The notes below the pieces were generated by a model that did not search any database, was not told the DNA's origin, and saw only the letters and a list, made by a program, of their open reading frames with translations. Shown piece by piece: positions 1 to 8,245 of a DNA stretch of 64,000 bases (position 1 is the stretch's first letter; each line of letters opens with the position of its first letter). Source of the stretch: Pseudonocardia sp. HH130630-07 (GTDB lineage: Bacteria; Actinomycetota; Actinomycetes; Mycobacteriales; Pseudonocardiaceae); NCBI RefSeq assembly GCF_001698125.1, contig NZ_CP013854.1, positions 1,550,001 to 1,614,000 on the forward strand, written 5' to 3'. Both the position numbers and the translations under genes were made by a program.

Positions 1-186
1 GCGCAGGGCGTCGAAGCCCGGCCACGACCGCACCGTCCCCGACGCCAGCGCCGCCTGCGCCTGCTGCCAGCGCCGCACCTCGTCGGCGGTGCCGTCCTCC
101 AGCCAGCGGTACGGGTCGGGGCTGCGCACCCCGGCGAGCTCGTCGACGTCCGGACCGGTGCGGGTGGGCGGGTACTCGATGGTCAC
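1..186 (-). CDS. Prolyl oligopeptidase family peptidase, N-terminal part only
   Basis: The minus-strand reading frame starts with GTG at 186 and runs off the left edge of the window after 62 codons. It contains DPYRWLED followed by EVRRWQQAQ, which is the N-terminal signature of S9A prolyl oligopeptidases (the 'DPYRWLE' segment that precedes the beta-propeller). The catalytic Ser-Asp-His region would lie outside the window. No second gene overlaps it. The family hydrolyses proline-containing short peptides in the cytoplasm. The family call is fairly safe because of the motif; the substrate cannot be judged. Confidence 0.75.
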   Translation of the reverse strand, partial: MTIEYPPTRTGPDVDELAGVRSPDPYRWLEDGTADEVRRWQQAQAALASGTVRSWPGFDALR

Positions 187-358
187 GGGCTCTCCTCGAC
201 GGCTCCTCGACTGATCCGCGACGGCACTGACGGGATCCGGGTCGAGGATCCCGCCGGGGTGGCGGGGCGCTCTACCGCCGGATGTCGCGGTCCCGGCCCG
301 GCCGGTGCGACATCTCGCGCAGGCGCCGCCGGCTCCGCCCCGCGGCGGTACGGACCGG

Positions 359-1312
359 TCAGGGGACGAGTACGAGCTTGCCGCCGGGACGACGGGAACG
401 GCTCAGCTCGGCCGCCTCGTGGATCCGGTCCAGCGGGTAGGTCCGGGCCACCGGGAGCGCCAGCACTCCGGCACCGGCCAGCCGGGCGAACTCGTCCAGC
501 CGGTCGAAGCGCATCTCGATCCGGGTGACCCGGGTGCCCAGCTCGGCCGCGGCGGCGAAGTCCGAGACGGTGCCGACGCGGTCGGGATCGCCGGTCAGCC
601 CGATCAGGGCCGGCAGCGCGCCACCGGCCGGACCGGGCTGGTCCGGCCGATCGATCCGCCCACCGGTCGGCGCCGTGTCCAGGGCCCGGTCGACGCGGCC
701 CCCGGCCAGCTCGGCGACGCGATCGGCCATGCCGTCGCCGTAGGAGGTCACCCGGGCACCGACCCCCTCCAGTGCGGCCGCCCGCGCCGGCCCGGCGGTC
801 GCGATCACCCGTATACCGCGGTGCCGGGCGAGTCGAACGGCCGCCTCACCGACGGTGGAGCCGGCGCCGTGGACGAGCAGCAGCTCGTCCGGCCGCACGC
901 CGAGATCATCGAGTGCCTGCCACGCAGTCTCGGTCGCCATCGGCAGCGCGGCGGCCTGCTCGTCGGTGATGCTGTCCGGGATGCGCGCCCAGCCCGTCAG
1001 CACCGCGTACTCGGCGGCACCCGCCGTCGGGCCGTCGACGGCCGCCGGACCGAACACCCGCTCGCCCGTCCCGACGCCGGTGACGCCCGGACCCAGCGCG
1101 TCGACGGTGCCCGCCACCTCGAGCCCGAGGCCGCGCGGCAACGGGGGCAGCCGGTCGGCGAGCAGGCCGTCGACCATCGCCCAGTCGGCCGGGTTGAGGC
1201 CGCACGCACGGACCGCGACCCGGATCCGGCCCGGCCCCGGTTCCGGCGGAGCGACCTCGCGCTGCCGGATCTCGTCCGGGGAACCGAACCGGTCGAACTG
1301 AAGCGCCTTCAT
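359..1312 (-). CDS. NADPH:quinone oxidoreductase-like (zinc-free MDR family)
   Basis: The 317-residue protein has the GroES-like N-terminal half of medium-chain dehydrogenases and a nucleotide-binding stretch HGAGSTVGEAAVRLA around residues 153-167. The structural-zinc cysteines of alcohol dehydrogenases are missing, which fits the quinone reductase (zeta-crystallin) branch. Members reduce quinones or enones with NADPH in the cytoplasm. The gene is divergent from the TetR gene at 1395, and two matching palindromes lie between them, so repression by that TetR protein with induction by an electrophile is the likely control. The substrate is unknown. Confidence 0.8.
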   Translation of the reverse strand: MKALQFDRFGSPDEIRQREVAPPEPGPGRIRVAVRACGLNPADWAMVDGLLADRLPPLPRGLGLEVAGTVDALGPGVTGVGTGERVFGPAAVDGPTAGAAEYAVLTGWARIPDSITDEQAAALPMATETAWQALDDLGVRPDELLLVHGAGSTVGEAAVRLARHRGIRVIATAGPARAAALEGVGARVTSYGDGMADRVAELAGGRVDRALDTAPTGGRIDRPDQPGPAGGALPALIGLTGDPDRVGTVSDFAAAAELGTRVTRIEMRFDRLDEFARLAGAGVLALPVARTYPLDRIHEAAELSRSRRPGGKLVLVP

Positions 1313-1329
1313 GACGATCTCCCTGTGAT

Positions 1330-1380
1330 GACAGCATCTGCTGTCACCAACGTAGCAGCGCGACGACAGACCCTGCTGTC
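1330..1380. promoter_or_regulatory. Twin TetR operators between the divergent pair
   Basis: Two sites share the layout GACAG-N6-CTGTC, at 1330-1345 and 1365-1380, 35 bp apart. The first extends to the perfect palindrome TGACAGCA-TC-TGCTGTCA (1329-1346). They fill most of the 82-bp gap between the oxidoreductase start (1312) and the TetR start (1395), which is the usual place for an autoregulating TetR protein. The pairing of protein and site is inference. Confidence 0.6.
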
Positions 1381-1394
1381 ATAGCCTGGCGGGC

Positions 1395-1964
1395 ATGCCG
1401 AGATGGGAGTCCGACGCGCAGGGCAGGCTCGAACGCGCGGCGCTGGAGCTGTTCGAGGACCAGGGGTTCGAGCGCACCACGGTCGCGCAGATCGCCCGCA
1501 CCGCCGGCCTGACCGAGCGCTCCTTCTACCGCTACTTCCCCGACAAGCGGGAGGTCCTGTTCGCCGGCAACGAGCTCGAGACCCACCTGGTCGCGCGCAC
1601 CGAGGCGGCCGGTCCGGGCCTGCGCCCGGTCGAGGCGGTGCTGGCCGCACTGGGCAGCGCCGACGAGATCCTGCCGTCGCGGGAGTTCCTGCTGCGCCGG
1701 GCCGCGGTGATCGCCGCCAACCCGGCGCTGGCCGAGCGCGACCTGATCAAGCTCGCCGACATCGCCCGTGCGCTGGCGCCGGCCCTGGAACGCCGCGGTG
1801 TCGAGCCCGGCGCGGCACGCTTCGTCGTCGACGTGGCGATCGCCGTCTCCCGGCGTGCCACGTCCCGCTGGGTGAGCGAACCGGGCACGACGCTCGCCGA
1901 GCTCGTCGCCCGGACCGCCGAGGAGCTGTACGCGGCGGTCACACCGCCGCCGTCCCCGGGCTGA
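1395..1964 (+). CDS. TetR family transcriptional regulator
   Basis: The 189-residue protein has a typical TetR DNA-binding head: residues 8-55 include ALELFEDQGFERTTVAQIA and the helix-turn-helix ending TERSFYRYFPDKREVLF. The C-terminal part is the variable ligand domain. Its ATG at 1395 follows TAGCCT by seven bases, so the message may be leaderless. It is divergent from the oxidoreductase gene and probably represses both through the twin GACAG-N6-CTGTC sites. The ligand is not predictable. Confidence 0.85.
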   Translation: MPRWESDAQGRLERAALELFEDQGFERTTVAQIARTAGLTERSFYRYFPDKREVLFAGNELETHLVARTEAAGPGLRPVEAVLAALGSADEILPSREFLLRRAAVIAANPALAERDLIKLADIARALAPALERRGVEPGAARFVVDVAIAVSRRATSRWVSEPGTTLAELVARTAEELYAAVTPPPSPG

Positions 1965-1991
1965 GCGGCCCGGCTCGGTACCGTCGAACGC

Positions 1992-2957
1992 GTGATCACC
2001 GACATCGGGGCCTTCCAGGAGGAGCTCGCGGTCAGCGGGCTCCCGCCGGTGATCGGCGGGCGGCACGACAGCGGAGCGTTCCGGGCCGGTGTCACGGCCC
2101 TGGAGCTCGGCCCACTCCGGCTGGTCGAGCTCGTCACGCCGGAGGGCGAGTGCTTCCGCGACGCCCGGTGCCTGCGCGCCGAGGACGAGAAGCTGTGGCA
2201 GATCGACCTGATGACACGGGGACGGGCACGGGTCGAGCAGGGCGGCGCCGTCGCCGAGCTCGGCCCGGCCGACCTGGTCCTCATCGACCCCGAACGGCCG
2301 GTCCGCTACGCCGGCACCGCATCGAGCCACGTGACCATGCTGGTGCCGCGCACCCAGCTGCGGCTGCGCCCCGGCGACGCCGCCCGCCTCGCCGGTGTCC
2401 GGATCGCCGGCGACAGCGGGCCGGGGGCACTGGTGTCCGCGCTGGCCCGCGACGTCGTCCGGTCCCTGGCCGGACTCGACCCCGCCGGGGCCGACCGCTC
2501 GGGCGCCGCCGTCGTGGAGCTGGTCTCGGTGGCGCTCGCGGCGCAGCTGGGCGACGCGCGCACCACCTCCGACGACGCCCTGCGCGACCGGATCGTCGGC
2601 CACATCGAGGTGCGGCTGGCCGACCGCAGGCTCACCCCGGCCACGATCGCCGCGGCCCACCACATCTCCGTGCGGCGGCTGCACTCCCTGTTCGAGGACC
2701 AGCCCCTGACCGTCGCGGCGCTGGTCCGGCGACGCCGGCTGGAACGCTGCCACGCCGATCTCGCGCGCGGCGACCGGACGGTCGCGGCCGTCGCCGCCCG
2801 GTGGGGTTTCGCCGACCCGGCGCACTTCAGCCGGCTGTTCTCGGCGACCTACGGCTACAGCGCCGCCGCGCTGACGGCCCGCAACCGTGCACGGATCGTC
2901 AAGGCGCCCTCCGGCCGGTCCGCCGAGGATGGGGGCCTACGCAGCACGGAAGGGTGA
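1992..2957 (+). CDS. AraC family transcriptional regulator
   Basis: This 321-residue protein has an N-terminal AraC-binding-like (cupin-type) domain and a C-terminal double helix-turn-helix. The second helix region reads VAAVAARWGFADPAHFSRLF, the standard AraC/XylS motif. The GTG start at 1992 lies seven bases after TACCGT (1979-1984), which supports a leaderless start. It follows the TetR gene by 27 bp on the same strand and precedes an NTF2-like gene by 4 bp, so it may be co-transcribed with the latter. Target and effector are unknown. Confidence 0.85.
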   Translation: MITDIGAFQEELAVSGLPPVIGGRHDSGAFRAGVTALELGPLRLVELVTPEGECFRDARCLRAEDEKLWQIDLMTRGRARVEQGGAVAELGPADLVLIDPERPVRYAGTASSHVTMLVPRTQLRLRPGDAARLAGVRIAGDSGPGALVSALARDVVRSLAGLDPAGADRSGAAVVELVSVALAAQLGDARTTSDDALRDRIVGHIEVRLADRRLTPATIAAAHHISVRRLHSLFEDQPLTVAALVRRRRLERCHADLARGDRTVAAVAARWGFADPAHFSRLFSATYGYSAAALTARNRARIVKAPSGRSAEDGGLRSTEG

Positions 2958-2961
2958 TCAC

Positions 2962-3396
2962 ATGGAACGGCCGGTCGAGGCGATGGGTGCCATCCCGCTC
3001 CGCATGTACGAGGCGTGGAACCGCGCGGACGCCGACGGCTTCTTCGCCGACTTCGCCGACGACGCACTGTTCGTCGACCTCGACGGGACCGTCCGCCGGG
3101 ACCGCACCGGGATGGTCGCGGCGCAGCGGGAGGCCTTCGCGACGTTCCTGCGGGGGACCCGGCTGGTCCGCGGCGAGGTGCTGGACGCGCGAACCGTGGG
3201 CGACGGCGTCGGTGTGGTGCACGCCCGCATGGGCATCCTCCTGCCGGGCGAGCAGGAGCCCCCCGCGAGCCGGTTCTGCATGCAGCTGTTCGTCACGGCC
3301 CGGCGCGACGACCGCTGGGTGGTCGTCGCGCTGGAGAACGCGCGCATCCTCACGCCGGAGGCCATGGTCGCCCTGGAGTCCCTCGCGACCGGATGA
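2962..3396 (+). CDS. NTF2/SnoaL-like (SgcJ/EcaC type) small protein
   Basis: The 144-residue protein fits the cone-shaped NTF2-like fold: an early helix with MYEAWNRADADGFFADFADDALFVDLDG is typical of SgcJ/EcaC and SnoaL-like proteins. ATG 2962 is chosen because it follows the AraC stop by 4 bp and has AAGGGTGATC upstream; longer in-frame starts would overlap the AraC gene deeply. Proteins of this type include hydrolases, isomerases and non-enzymatic binding proteins, so no reaction can be assigned. It probably belongs to the AraC transcript. Confidence 0.7.
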   Translation: MERPVEAMGAIPLRMYEAWNRADADGFFADFADDALFVDLDGTVRRDRTGMVAAQREAFATFLRGTRLVRGEVLDARTVGDGVGVVHARMGILLPGEQEPPASRFCMQLFVTARRDDRWVVVALENARILTPEAMVALESLATG

Positions 3397-3611
3397 ACAC
3401 GGCGCCGGGCCGATGAGTCCGCCGCACCGGCACGGTCTGCCCCGACATGACCAGGAGCCCGGCGCCCGCCGGGCCCGGAACGGGAGCGACCATGACCGCC
3501 ACCTACACCGTCGACCTGTTCACCAGCCTCGACGGCTACGGCTCCTACAACGGCGCCGGCGACTGGGGCGGCTACTGGGGCAAGCAGGGCCCCGAGCTGC
3601 TCGGCCACCGG

Positions 3612-4196
3612 CTAGGGTGTGTCTCCCAATGCGCGGAGCCAGGTGACGATTGCCTTCAGGACGGCGCCGCCGCGGAAGGTCAGGGCGAGCTTGTCGTAAC
3701 GGGTGGCCAGCCCGCGCCACTGCTTGACGTGGCAGAACCCGCGCTCGACGACGTTGCGGTTTCGGTAGTCGACCGGATCGAATGCGGGCGGTCGGCCACC
3801 GCGTGAGCCCCGTCGTTTGCGGTGTCCCTGCTGGTCAGAGGGCTCCGGAATGACAGCGATGATCCGGCGCTCGCGCAGGTGCCGGCGGATCGCGCGTGAG
3901 GAGTAGGCCTTGTCCGCGCGCACGCGTTCAGGCCGGGTCCGGGGTCGTCCCGGGCCCGGTCGGGCGATGCTCAGGCGCGCCATCAGGTGCGGAAACATTG
4001 GCGAGTCGCCGCCCTGGCCGGGGCCGAGGAGGACCACCAGCGGGCGGCCGTGCCCGTCAACGAGCTGGTGGATCTTCGTCGACAGCCCTCCGCGGGACCG
4101 TCCCAGCGCGTGATCTGCTGGTTCGGCGAGCAGATTCGTGTAGTTCGATCCGGCCCCCTGTGTCGCGCTTGAGGGTCGCGGCGTGCTGGTGGGCAC
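3612..4196 (-). CDS. IS427-type transposase, frame B (C-terminal part), copy 1
   Basis: Frame B supplies the rest of the DDE domain: EPADHALGRSRGGLSTKIH, the second Asp in RVRADKAYSSRAIR, and the Glu in VVERGFCHVKQWRGLATRYD. It lies one base forward of frame A and overlaps it over 4057-4196. Frame B opens at a GTG, but translation probably enters from frame A. The TAG stop (3612-3614) lies outside the element: it is made by the CTAG target duplication next to the terminal CC of the IS. Confidence 0.85.
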   Translation of the reverse strand: MPTSTPRPSSATQGAGSNYTNLLAEPADHALGRSRGGLSTKIHQLVDGHGRPLVVLLGPGQGGDSPMFPHLMARLSIARPGPGRPRTRPERVRADKAYSSRAIRRHLRERRIIAVIPEPSDQQGHRKRRGSRGGRPPAFDPVDYRNRNVVERGFCHVKQWRGLATRYDKLALTFRGGAVLKAIVTWLRALGDTP

Positions 4197-4555
4197 GGAT
4201 GATCGTGGAGTCCACGCTGACCGCCCACCCGAGCACCTCGGCGGCGTCGGCCTCGACCAGAAGAGCAGCCAGGATGTGGTCCCAGGTGCCGTCGCCGCTG
4301 TAGCGGCGGTGCCGCTTCCACAACGTCTGCCACGGCCCGAACTCGGCTGGGACGTCGCGCCAGGGAAGCCCGCACCGATACCGGTAGATGATCCCCTCGA
4401 TCACCCGGCGGTCATCGCGGAACGGGCGCCCGCGACGACCCTCGGAGGAGGGCAACAGCGGCGCCAGACGGGCCCACTGGGCATCAGTCAGGACAGCGGT
4501 ACGCGGCACCGATCAAGCATCGCGCACCCCGCTCCGCCTATCTGGGAGACACGCC
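3616..4555 (-). mobile_element. IS5-family (IS427-type) insertion sequence, copy 1
   Basis: The element is 940 bp with imperfect 13-bp terminal inverted repeats (GGTGTGTCTCCCA at the left, GGCGTGTCTCCCA when the right end is read inward; one mismatch). It is flanked by a CTAG duplication at 3612-3615 and 4556-4559. The transposase is in two overlapping frames on the minus strand. It is nearly identical to the element at 17481-18420; I noticed four base differences. The host gene restores perfectly on excision, so this is a simple insertion. Confidence 0.93.
4057..4509 (-). CDS. IS427-type transposase, frame A (N-terminal part), copy 1
   Basis: The 150-residue frame begins at GTG 4509 with LTDAQWARLAPLLP, the DUF4096 head of IS5-family transposases, continues through RYRCGLPWRDVPAEFGPW, and carries the first catalytic Asp in VDSTIIRAHQ. 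The last 40 or so residues (after RDTGGRIEL) no longer look like a transposase because the true sequence continues in frame B. A full enzyme therefore needs ribosomal frameshifting or fusion. The copy differs from the other one by Val for Ile in LLVEADAAEV. Confidence 0.85.
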   Translation of the reverse strand: MPRTAVLTDAQWARLAPLLPSSEGRRGRPFRDDRRVIEGIIYRYRCGLPWRDVPAEFGPWQTLWKRHRRYSGDGTWDHILAALLVEADAAEVLGWAVSVDSTIIRAHQHAATLKRDTGGRIELHESARRTSRSRAGTVPRRAVDEDPPAR

Positions 4556-5073
4556 CTAGCCTCGTTCGGGCCGGAACAGCGGATGGTCCTCGGGGCCACC
4601 ACGTTCCGCCAGTTCGTGGCCATGCTCGCCGACGCCGATGCGGAGCCCGAGGTCCGCGATCCGTGGGTCACCCGGATGCTGGACATGCCGACCACGGTGG
4701 TGTCGTCCACGCTGACGGAGCCGCTGGACCGGCCGGACGCGACGGTCGTCGGCGGGGACGCCGTGGAGGCCGTCGCCCGGCTGAAGGAGGAGTCCCCGGT
4801 GCCGCTGCGCTCGCACGGCAGCCTGACGCTCAACCGGGCACTCATGGCCGCGGGCCTCGTCGACCGGCTCCAGGTGACGGTCTTCCCGGTGATCACCGGT
4901 CGGACCGGGACCGATCCGGTGCTCGGGGGCGCGGCCGACTACGACCTGGAGCTGCTCGAACAGCGGACGCTGGACGGGCACACCGTGGAGCTGGTCTACC
5001 GGCCGACGCCGCACCGGTGACCCACCGGCCGGCGGGCTCCGGTCGACCGGAGCCCGCCGATCCGCTCAGGTGC

Positions 5074-5220
5074 TCAGCGCTTGCCGCGGAACCGCGACAG
5101 CATCTGCTGGGCCTTGGCCCGGTTGCGCGGGTCGCTGGCCATGCGCTTGGCCTGGTCGGTGTACTTGCGCCCCTGCGGGCTCTTCAGGAAGGACTGGATT
5201 CGCGCGACGATCCCCGCCAT
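5074..5220 (-). CDS. Small basic conserved actinobacterial protein, 48 residues
   Basis: The product is 48 residues, rich in Lys/Arg/Gln, with MAGIVARIQSFLKSPQGRKY at the start and RAKAQQMLSRFRGKR at the end. GGAGATGAG lies just before ATG 5220 and supports this start over longer frames. It has no signal peptide or membrane segment and is predicted to be helical. I recognise the type as a short conserved actinobacterial protein without assigned function. It stands alone on the minus strand between the broken reductase and the ArsR gene. Confidence 0.7.
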   Translation of the reverse strand: MAGIVARIQSFLKSPQGRKYTDQAKRMASDPRNRAKAQQMLSRFRGKR

Positions 5221-5405
5221 CTCATCTCCACATCTGCCGTGGACGCCGTGGCTCGGAACGTCCTCTTCACCCGATTGTGCCGTATTCCGGTCGGCGCGGT
5301 GCGGCTCCGCCGTCCGGTCCCACGGTGACCGACGGGCGGGTGCGGTGACGGCCCGCGCATACCGTCCTTGACTTATATAAGCCAAAGCCGGTAAGAATCG
5401 GATCC

Positions 5406-5819
5406 GTGCACGCCTTCGACGTCCTCGGCGACCCGGTGCGCCGGCGCATCCTGGAGCTGCTCGCCGACGGCGAGCGGACCTCCGGCGCGATCACCGAGGT
5501 CGTCCGGGCCGAGTTCGGGCTCTCCCAACCGGCGGTCTCGCAGCACCTGCGCGTGCTGCGAGACAGCGGGTTCGCGTCGGTGCGCGCCGCGGGTGCCCGC
5601 CGGTTCTACGCCGTCGAGCCCGCGCCGCTGAGCGAGGTCGACGCGTGGCTCGACCGGTTCCGCCGGTTGTGGGACCAGCGCCTCGACGCCCTGGGGACCG
5701 AGCTGGCCCGGGGACGGCGCGCCGCTCGACACCGCGATGGTCGCGGGCACACCCCACCCGCCGGGTCCGGCACCGGCGCGGACGAGACCGGTTCATCAGC
5801 GAGAGGGACAGGACCATGA
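5406..5819 (+). CDS. ArsR family winged-helix regulator
   Basis: The 137-residue protein starts at GTG 5406 with FDVLGDPVRRRILELLADG, and the recognition region reads LSQPAVSQHLRVLRDSGF, both typical of ArsR/SmtB repressors. No cysteine metal site is visible, which fits the subgroup paired with AHSA1 proteins. The gene ends in an ATGA overlap with the AHSA1 gene at 5816, a common actinobacterial pair. The final ~35 residues are Gly/Thr-rich and probably disordered. It likely autoregulates this two-gene operon. Confidence 0.85.
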   Translation: MHAFDVLGDPVRRRILELLADGERTSGAITEVVRAEFGLSQPAVSQHLRVLRDSGFASVRAAGARRFYAVEPAPLSEVDAWLDRFRRLWDQRLDALGTELARGRRAARHRDGRGHTPPAGSGTGADETGSSARGTGP

Positions 5820-6493
5820 AGGACGTACTCGACGAACTGGCCGCCGCCCGCCGGCGGATGGGCACCGCGACCCTGTCCGCCGGCGAGGCCTACACGATGG
5901 AGCTGCGGCGCCGCTACGACGCGCACCCCGAGGACGTGTGGGACGCCATCACCAGCCCGGAGCGGCTGAGCCGCTGGATGAGGCCGGTCACCGGCGACCT
6001 GCGCCCGGGCGGGACGTTCGAGCTGGACGGCGGCGAGCACGGCGAGATCCTCCGTTGCGAGCCGCCGCACCTGCTGCGGGTGTCCTGGATGTTCGGCCCC
6101 GGCGCCGACGAGTGGCCGGGCACCAGCGAGGTCGAGGTGCGCCTGTCCCCCGGCCCGGCCGGGGACACGGAGTTCGAGCTGGTCCACGCCGCGGCCGTCG
6201 GCGAGCCCCTGTTCCCCACCTACGGCCCCGGTGCCGGCGGGGTCGGCTGGGACCTGCACCTCCTCACCCTCGCCGGGTTCCTGGCCGACGGCGAGGTCCT
6301 CGACCACGAGGCGTTCCGGTCCTCGCCCGCCGGACCCGGGTTCACCCGGCGCAGTGCCGCCGCCTGGGGCGAGGCCCACCTGGCCGCCGGCGGCGATCCG
6401 GACCGGGTCGCGGCCGCGGTCGAGGCCACCACCGCGTTCTACCTGCCGGCCGGGGACACGTCGGCCCGGGCGGGCGGATCCACGCCGGGCTGA
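5816..6493 (+). CDS. SRPBCC / AHSA1-domain protein
   Basis: The 225-residue protein has the AHSA1 (START/Bet v1-like) core: LRRRYDAHPEDVWDAITSPE at the front, WMRPVTGDLRPGGTFEL, then LLRVSWMFGPGADEWPG. Members bind hydrophobic ligands in a helix-grip cavity; no reaction is established. It overlaps the ArsR gene by four bases and is almost certainly translationally coupled to it. The C-terminal third is an extra helical region that is common in this subgroup. Confidence 0.8.
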   Translation: MKDVLDELAAARRRMGTATLSAGEAYTMELRRRYDAHPEDVWDAITSPERLSRWMRPVTGDLRPGGTFELDGGEHGEILRCEPPHLLRVSWMFGPGADEWPGTSEVEVRLSPGPAGDTEFELVHAAAVGEPLFPTYGPGAGGVGWDLHLLTLAGFLADGEVLDHEAFRSSPAGPGFTRRSAAAWGEAHLAAGGDPDRVAAAVEATTAFYLPAGDTSARAGGSTPG

Positions 6494-6560
6494 CCGGCCG
6501 GCGGACCCCGCACACGTCGGGCCGGCCGAGACTGTCGGTGGGAGCTGCTTGTCTGGGCGC

Positions 6561-7091
6561 ATGTTCGAGACGCCGGACGAGATGCGCAGCCTCCAGGTCC
6601 TGCTCGACACGTCCCTGGCCGGCTCCGGCAGCCATCTCCGGTCGATCGTCCGGCCGGGTGAGAGCACCCTGGGTGCCGAGCAGGTCGTCCGGGTCTGCCG
6701 GGGCATGTGCACGCTGGCCGTCGCCACGGTGACGCAGCGCGGTGAGCCCCGCATCAGCGGCGTCGACGGGCACCTCCTGCACGGCCGGTGGATCGTCGGC
6801 ACCCACCGCCGGGCCGCCAAGGCCCGGCATCTCGCGGCGCGGCCCGGCATCAGCGCGACCTTCCTGCGCGGCGAGGAGCTCGGCGTCTTCACCCACGGGC
6901 ACGCCGTTGCGCTGAACCCCGAGGGAGCGGGCAGCGACCCGGCGTGGCCGGCGGTCCGCGCCCACCTCGTCGACCACTACGAGGCCCACGGCGACGACCC
7001 GTTCTGGGACGAGAGCATCTGGTACCGCATCGACCCCACCTGGATGGTCGCCTACAGCTCCGATCCCGCCCGGGTCAGCGCGCCCCCATGA
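6561..7091 (+). CDS. Pyridoxamine 5'-phosphate oxidase-family protein
   Basis: The 176-residue protein has the split-barrel pattern of PPOX/F420-dependent proteins: [20 protein letters not shown], then [19 protein letters not shown] and a strand with [19 protein letters not shown]. Such proteins bind FMN or F420 and reduce or bind small molecules. The ATG at 6561 lacks a strong ribosome-binding site. It converges on xylA and overlaps its 3' end by 17 bp. The cofactor cannot be settled from sequence. Confidence 0.7.
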   Translation: MFETPDEMRSLQVLLDTSLAGSGSHLRSIVRPGESTLGAEQVVRVCRGMCTLAVATVTQRGEPRISGVDGHLLHGRWIVGTHRRAAKARHLAARPGISATFLRGEELGVFTHGHAVALNPEGAGSDPAWPAVRAHLVDHYEAHGDDPFWDESIWYRIDPTWMVAYSSDPARVSAPP

Positions 7092-8232
7092 GGTGCTCGA
7101 CGGCCAGCTGGTGCAGCCGGACGAACCCGTACCCACGGCCGCCGAGCGCCCCGGGGTCCTCGACCGCACCGCCGTCGAGCAGGGCGGCCGCGGTCTCCCC
7201 GGGGTCGAGGGTGGGGGTCGCGAGATCGTGCACGCCCGCGACGGCCAGCGCCTCGGCGACCTCGGGATCGGCGCGGAACGCCGCCGCCCGCTCGCGCAGT
7301 AGCAGGTAGGTCCGCATGTTCGCCGACGCCGACGCCCAGACCCCGACCCCGTCCTCGGTGCGGGACGGCTTGTAGTCGAAGTGCCGGGGCCCGTCGTAGC
7401 CCGCGGTCTCCAGCAGGTCGACCAGCGCGAACGCGTTCAGGAGGTCACCGTGGCCGAACACCAGGTCCTGGTCGTACTTGATCCCGCGCTGCCCGTTCAG
7501 GTCGATGTGGAACAGCTTCCCGGCCCACAGCGCCTGCGCGACACCGTGCGCGGCGTTCAACCCGGCCATCTGCTCGTGCCCGACCTCGGGGTTCACCCCG
7601 ACCAGGCCGGGTTGCTCCAGGCGCTCGATGAACGCCAGCGCGTGCCCGACCGTCGGCAGCAGGATGTCCCCGCGCGGCTCGTTCGGCTTCGGCTCGATCG
7701 CGAAGCGCAGGTCGTGGCCGCGCTCGGTGACGAAGCCGCACAGCAGGTCGACGGCCTCCCGGTAGCGGTCCAGCGCGGCCCGGACGTCCTTGGCCGAGTC
7801 GTACTCGCTGCCGTCACGGCCGCCCCAGAGGACGAACGTGCGGGCACCCAGCTCGGCGGCCAGCTCGACGTTGCGCAGCACCTTGCGCAGGGCGAACCGG
7901 CGCACCGCACGGTCGTTGGAGGTCAGCCCGCCGTCCTTGAACACGGGGTGGGTGAACAGGTTCGTCGTCACCATCGGCACGGTCAGCCCGGTCGCGGCGC
8001 ACGCCTCGCGCAGCCGGGCGATCTGGCGGTCCCGGTGCCGGGCGTCGGGCTCGAAGCCGAACAGGTCGTCGTCGTGGAAGGTCAGGCCCCACGCACCCAG
8101 CTCGGCGAGCCGGTGCACGGCCTCGACGACGTCGAGTGCGGGCCTGGTCGCGTCGCCGAACGGGTCGGCGGCCCGCCAGCCCACGGTCCAGAGCCCGAAG
8201 GAGAAGCGGTCGGCGGCTGTGGGGGTCGGCAT
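7075..8232 (-). CDS. xylA: Xylose isomerase
   Basis: The 385-residue protein interconverts D-xylose and D-xylulose. All hallmark sites are visible: [17 protein letters not shown] (catalytic His and Asp), [22 protein letters not shown] (metal Glu and active Lys), [13 protein letters not shown] (metal Glu and His), and [15 protein letters not shown] (metal Asp residues). The start at ATG 8232 follows AGGAGAGC. It is the last gene of the minus-strand sugar operon, 13 bp after the epimerase gene. No xylulokinase gene is present in the window, so the next step must be encoded elsewhere, or the physiological sugar is not xylose. Confidence 0.92.
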   Translation of the reverse strand: MPTPTAADRFSFGLWTVGWRAADPFGDATRPALDVVEAVHRLAELGAWGLTFHDDDLFGFEPDARHRDRQIARLREACAATGLTVPMVTTNLFTHPVFKDGGLTSNDRAVRRFALRKVLRNVELAAELGARTFVLWGGRDGSEYDSAKDVRAALDRYREAVDLLCGFVTERGHDLRFAIEPKPNEPRGDILLPTVGHALAFIERLEQPGLVGVNPEVGHEQMAGLNAAHGVAQALWAGKLFHIDLNGQRGIKYDQDLVFGHGDLLNAFALVDLLETAGYDGPRHFDYKPSRTEDGVGVWASASANMRTYLLLRERAAAFRADPEVAEALAVAGVHDLATPTLDPGETAAALLDGGAVEDPGALGGRGYGFVRLHQLAVEHLMGAR

Positions 8233-8245
8233 CGATGCTCTCCTG

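Larger units (their letters stand above)
3492..5020 (+). pseudogene. Dihydrofolate reductase-like (RibD C-terminal domain) gene, split by an IS
   Basis: The 5' part (3492-3615) encodes MTATYTVDLFTSLDGYGSY and the 3' part (4560-5020) encodes the rest of a RibD_C/DHFR-like reductase, including RMVLGATTFRQF, VVGGDAVEAVARLK and LQVTVFPVITG. A 940-bp insertion sequence lies between. Removing the element and one copy of the CTAG duplication restores a continuous 194-residue frame across HRLASFGPEQ, so the interruption is recent and exact. Such proteins are NADPH-dependent reductases of unknown substrate. As it stands the gene makes only a short truncated product that ends in the IS, so it is taken to be inactive. 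Confidence 0.9.

Noticed and set aside
1403..3646. A 747-codon open frame on the plus strand
   Set aside because: It overlaps the TetR, AraC and NTF2-like genes in another frame and has the Arg/Pro/Ala-rich look of a non-coding frame.
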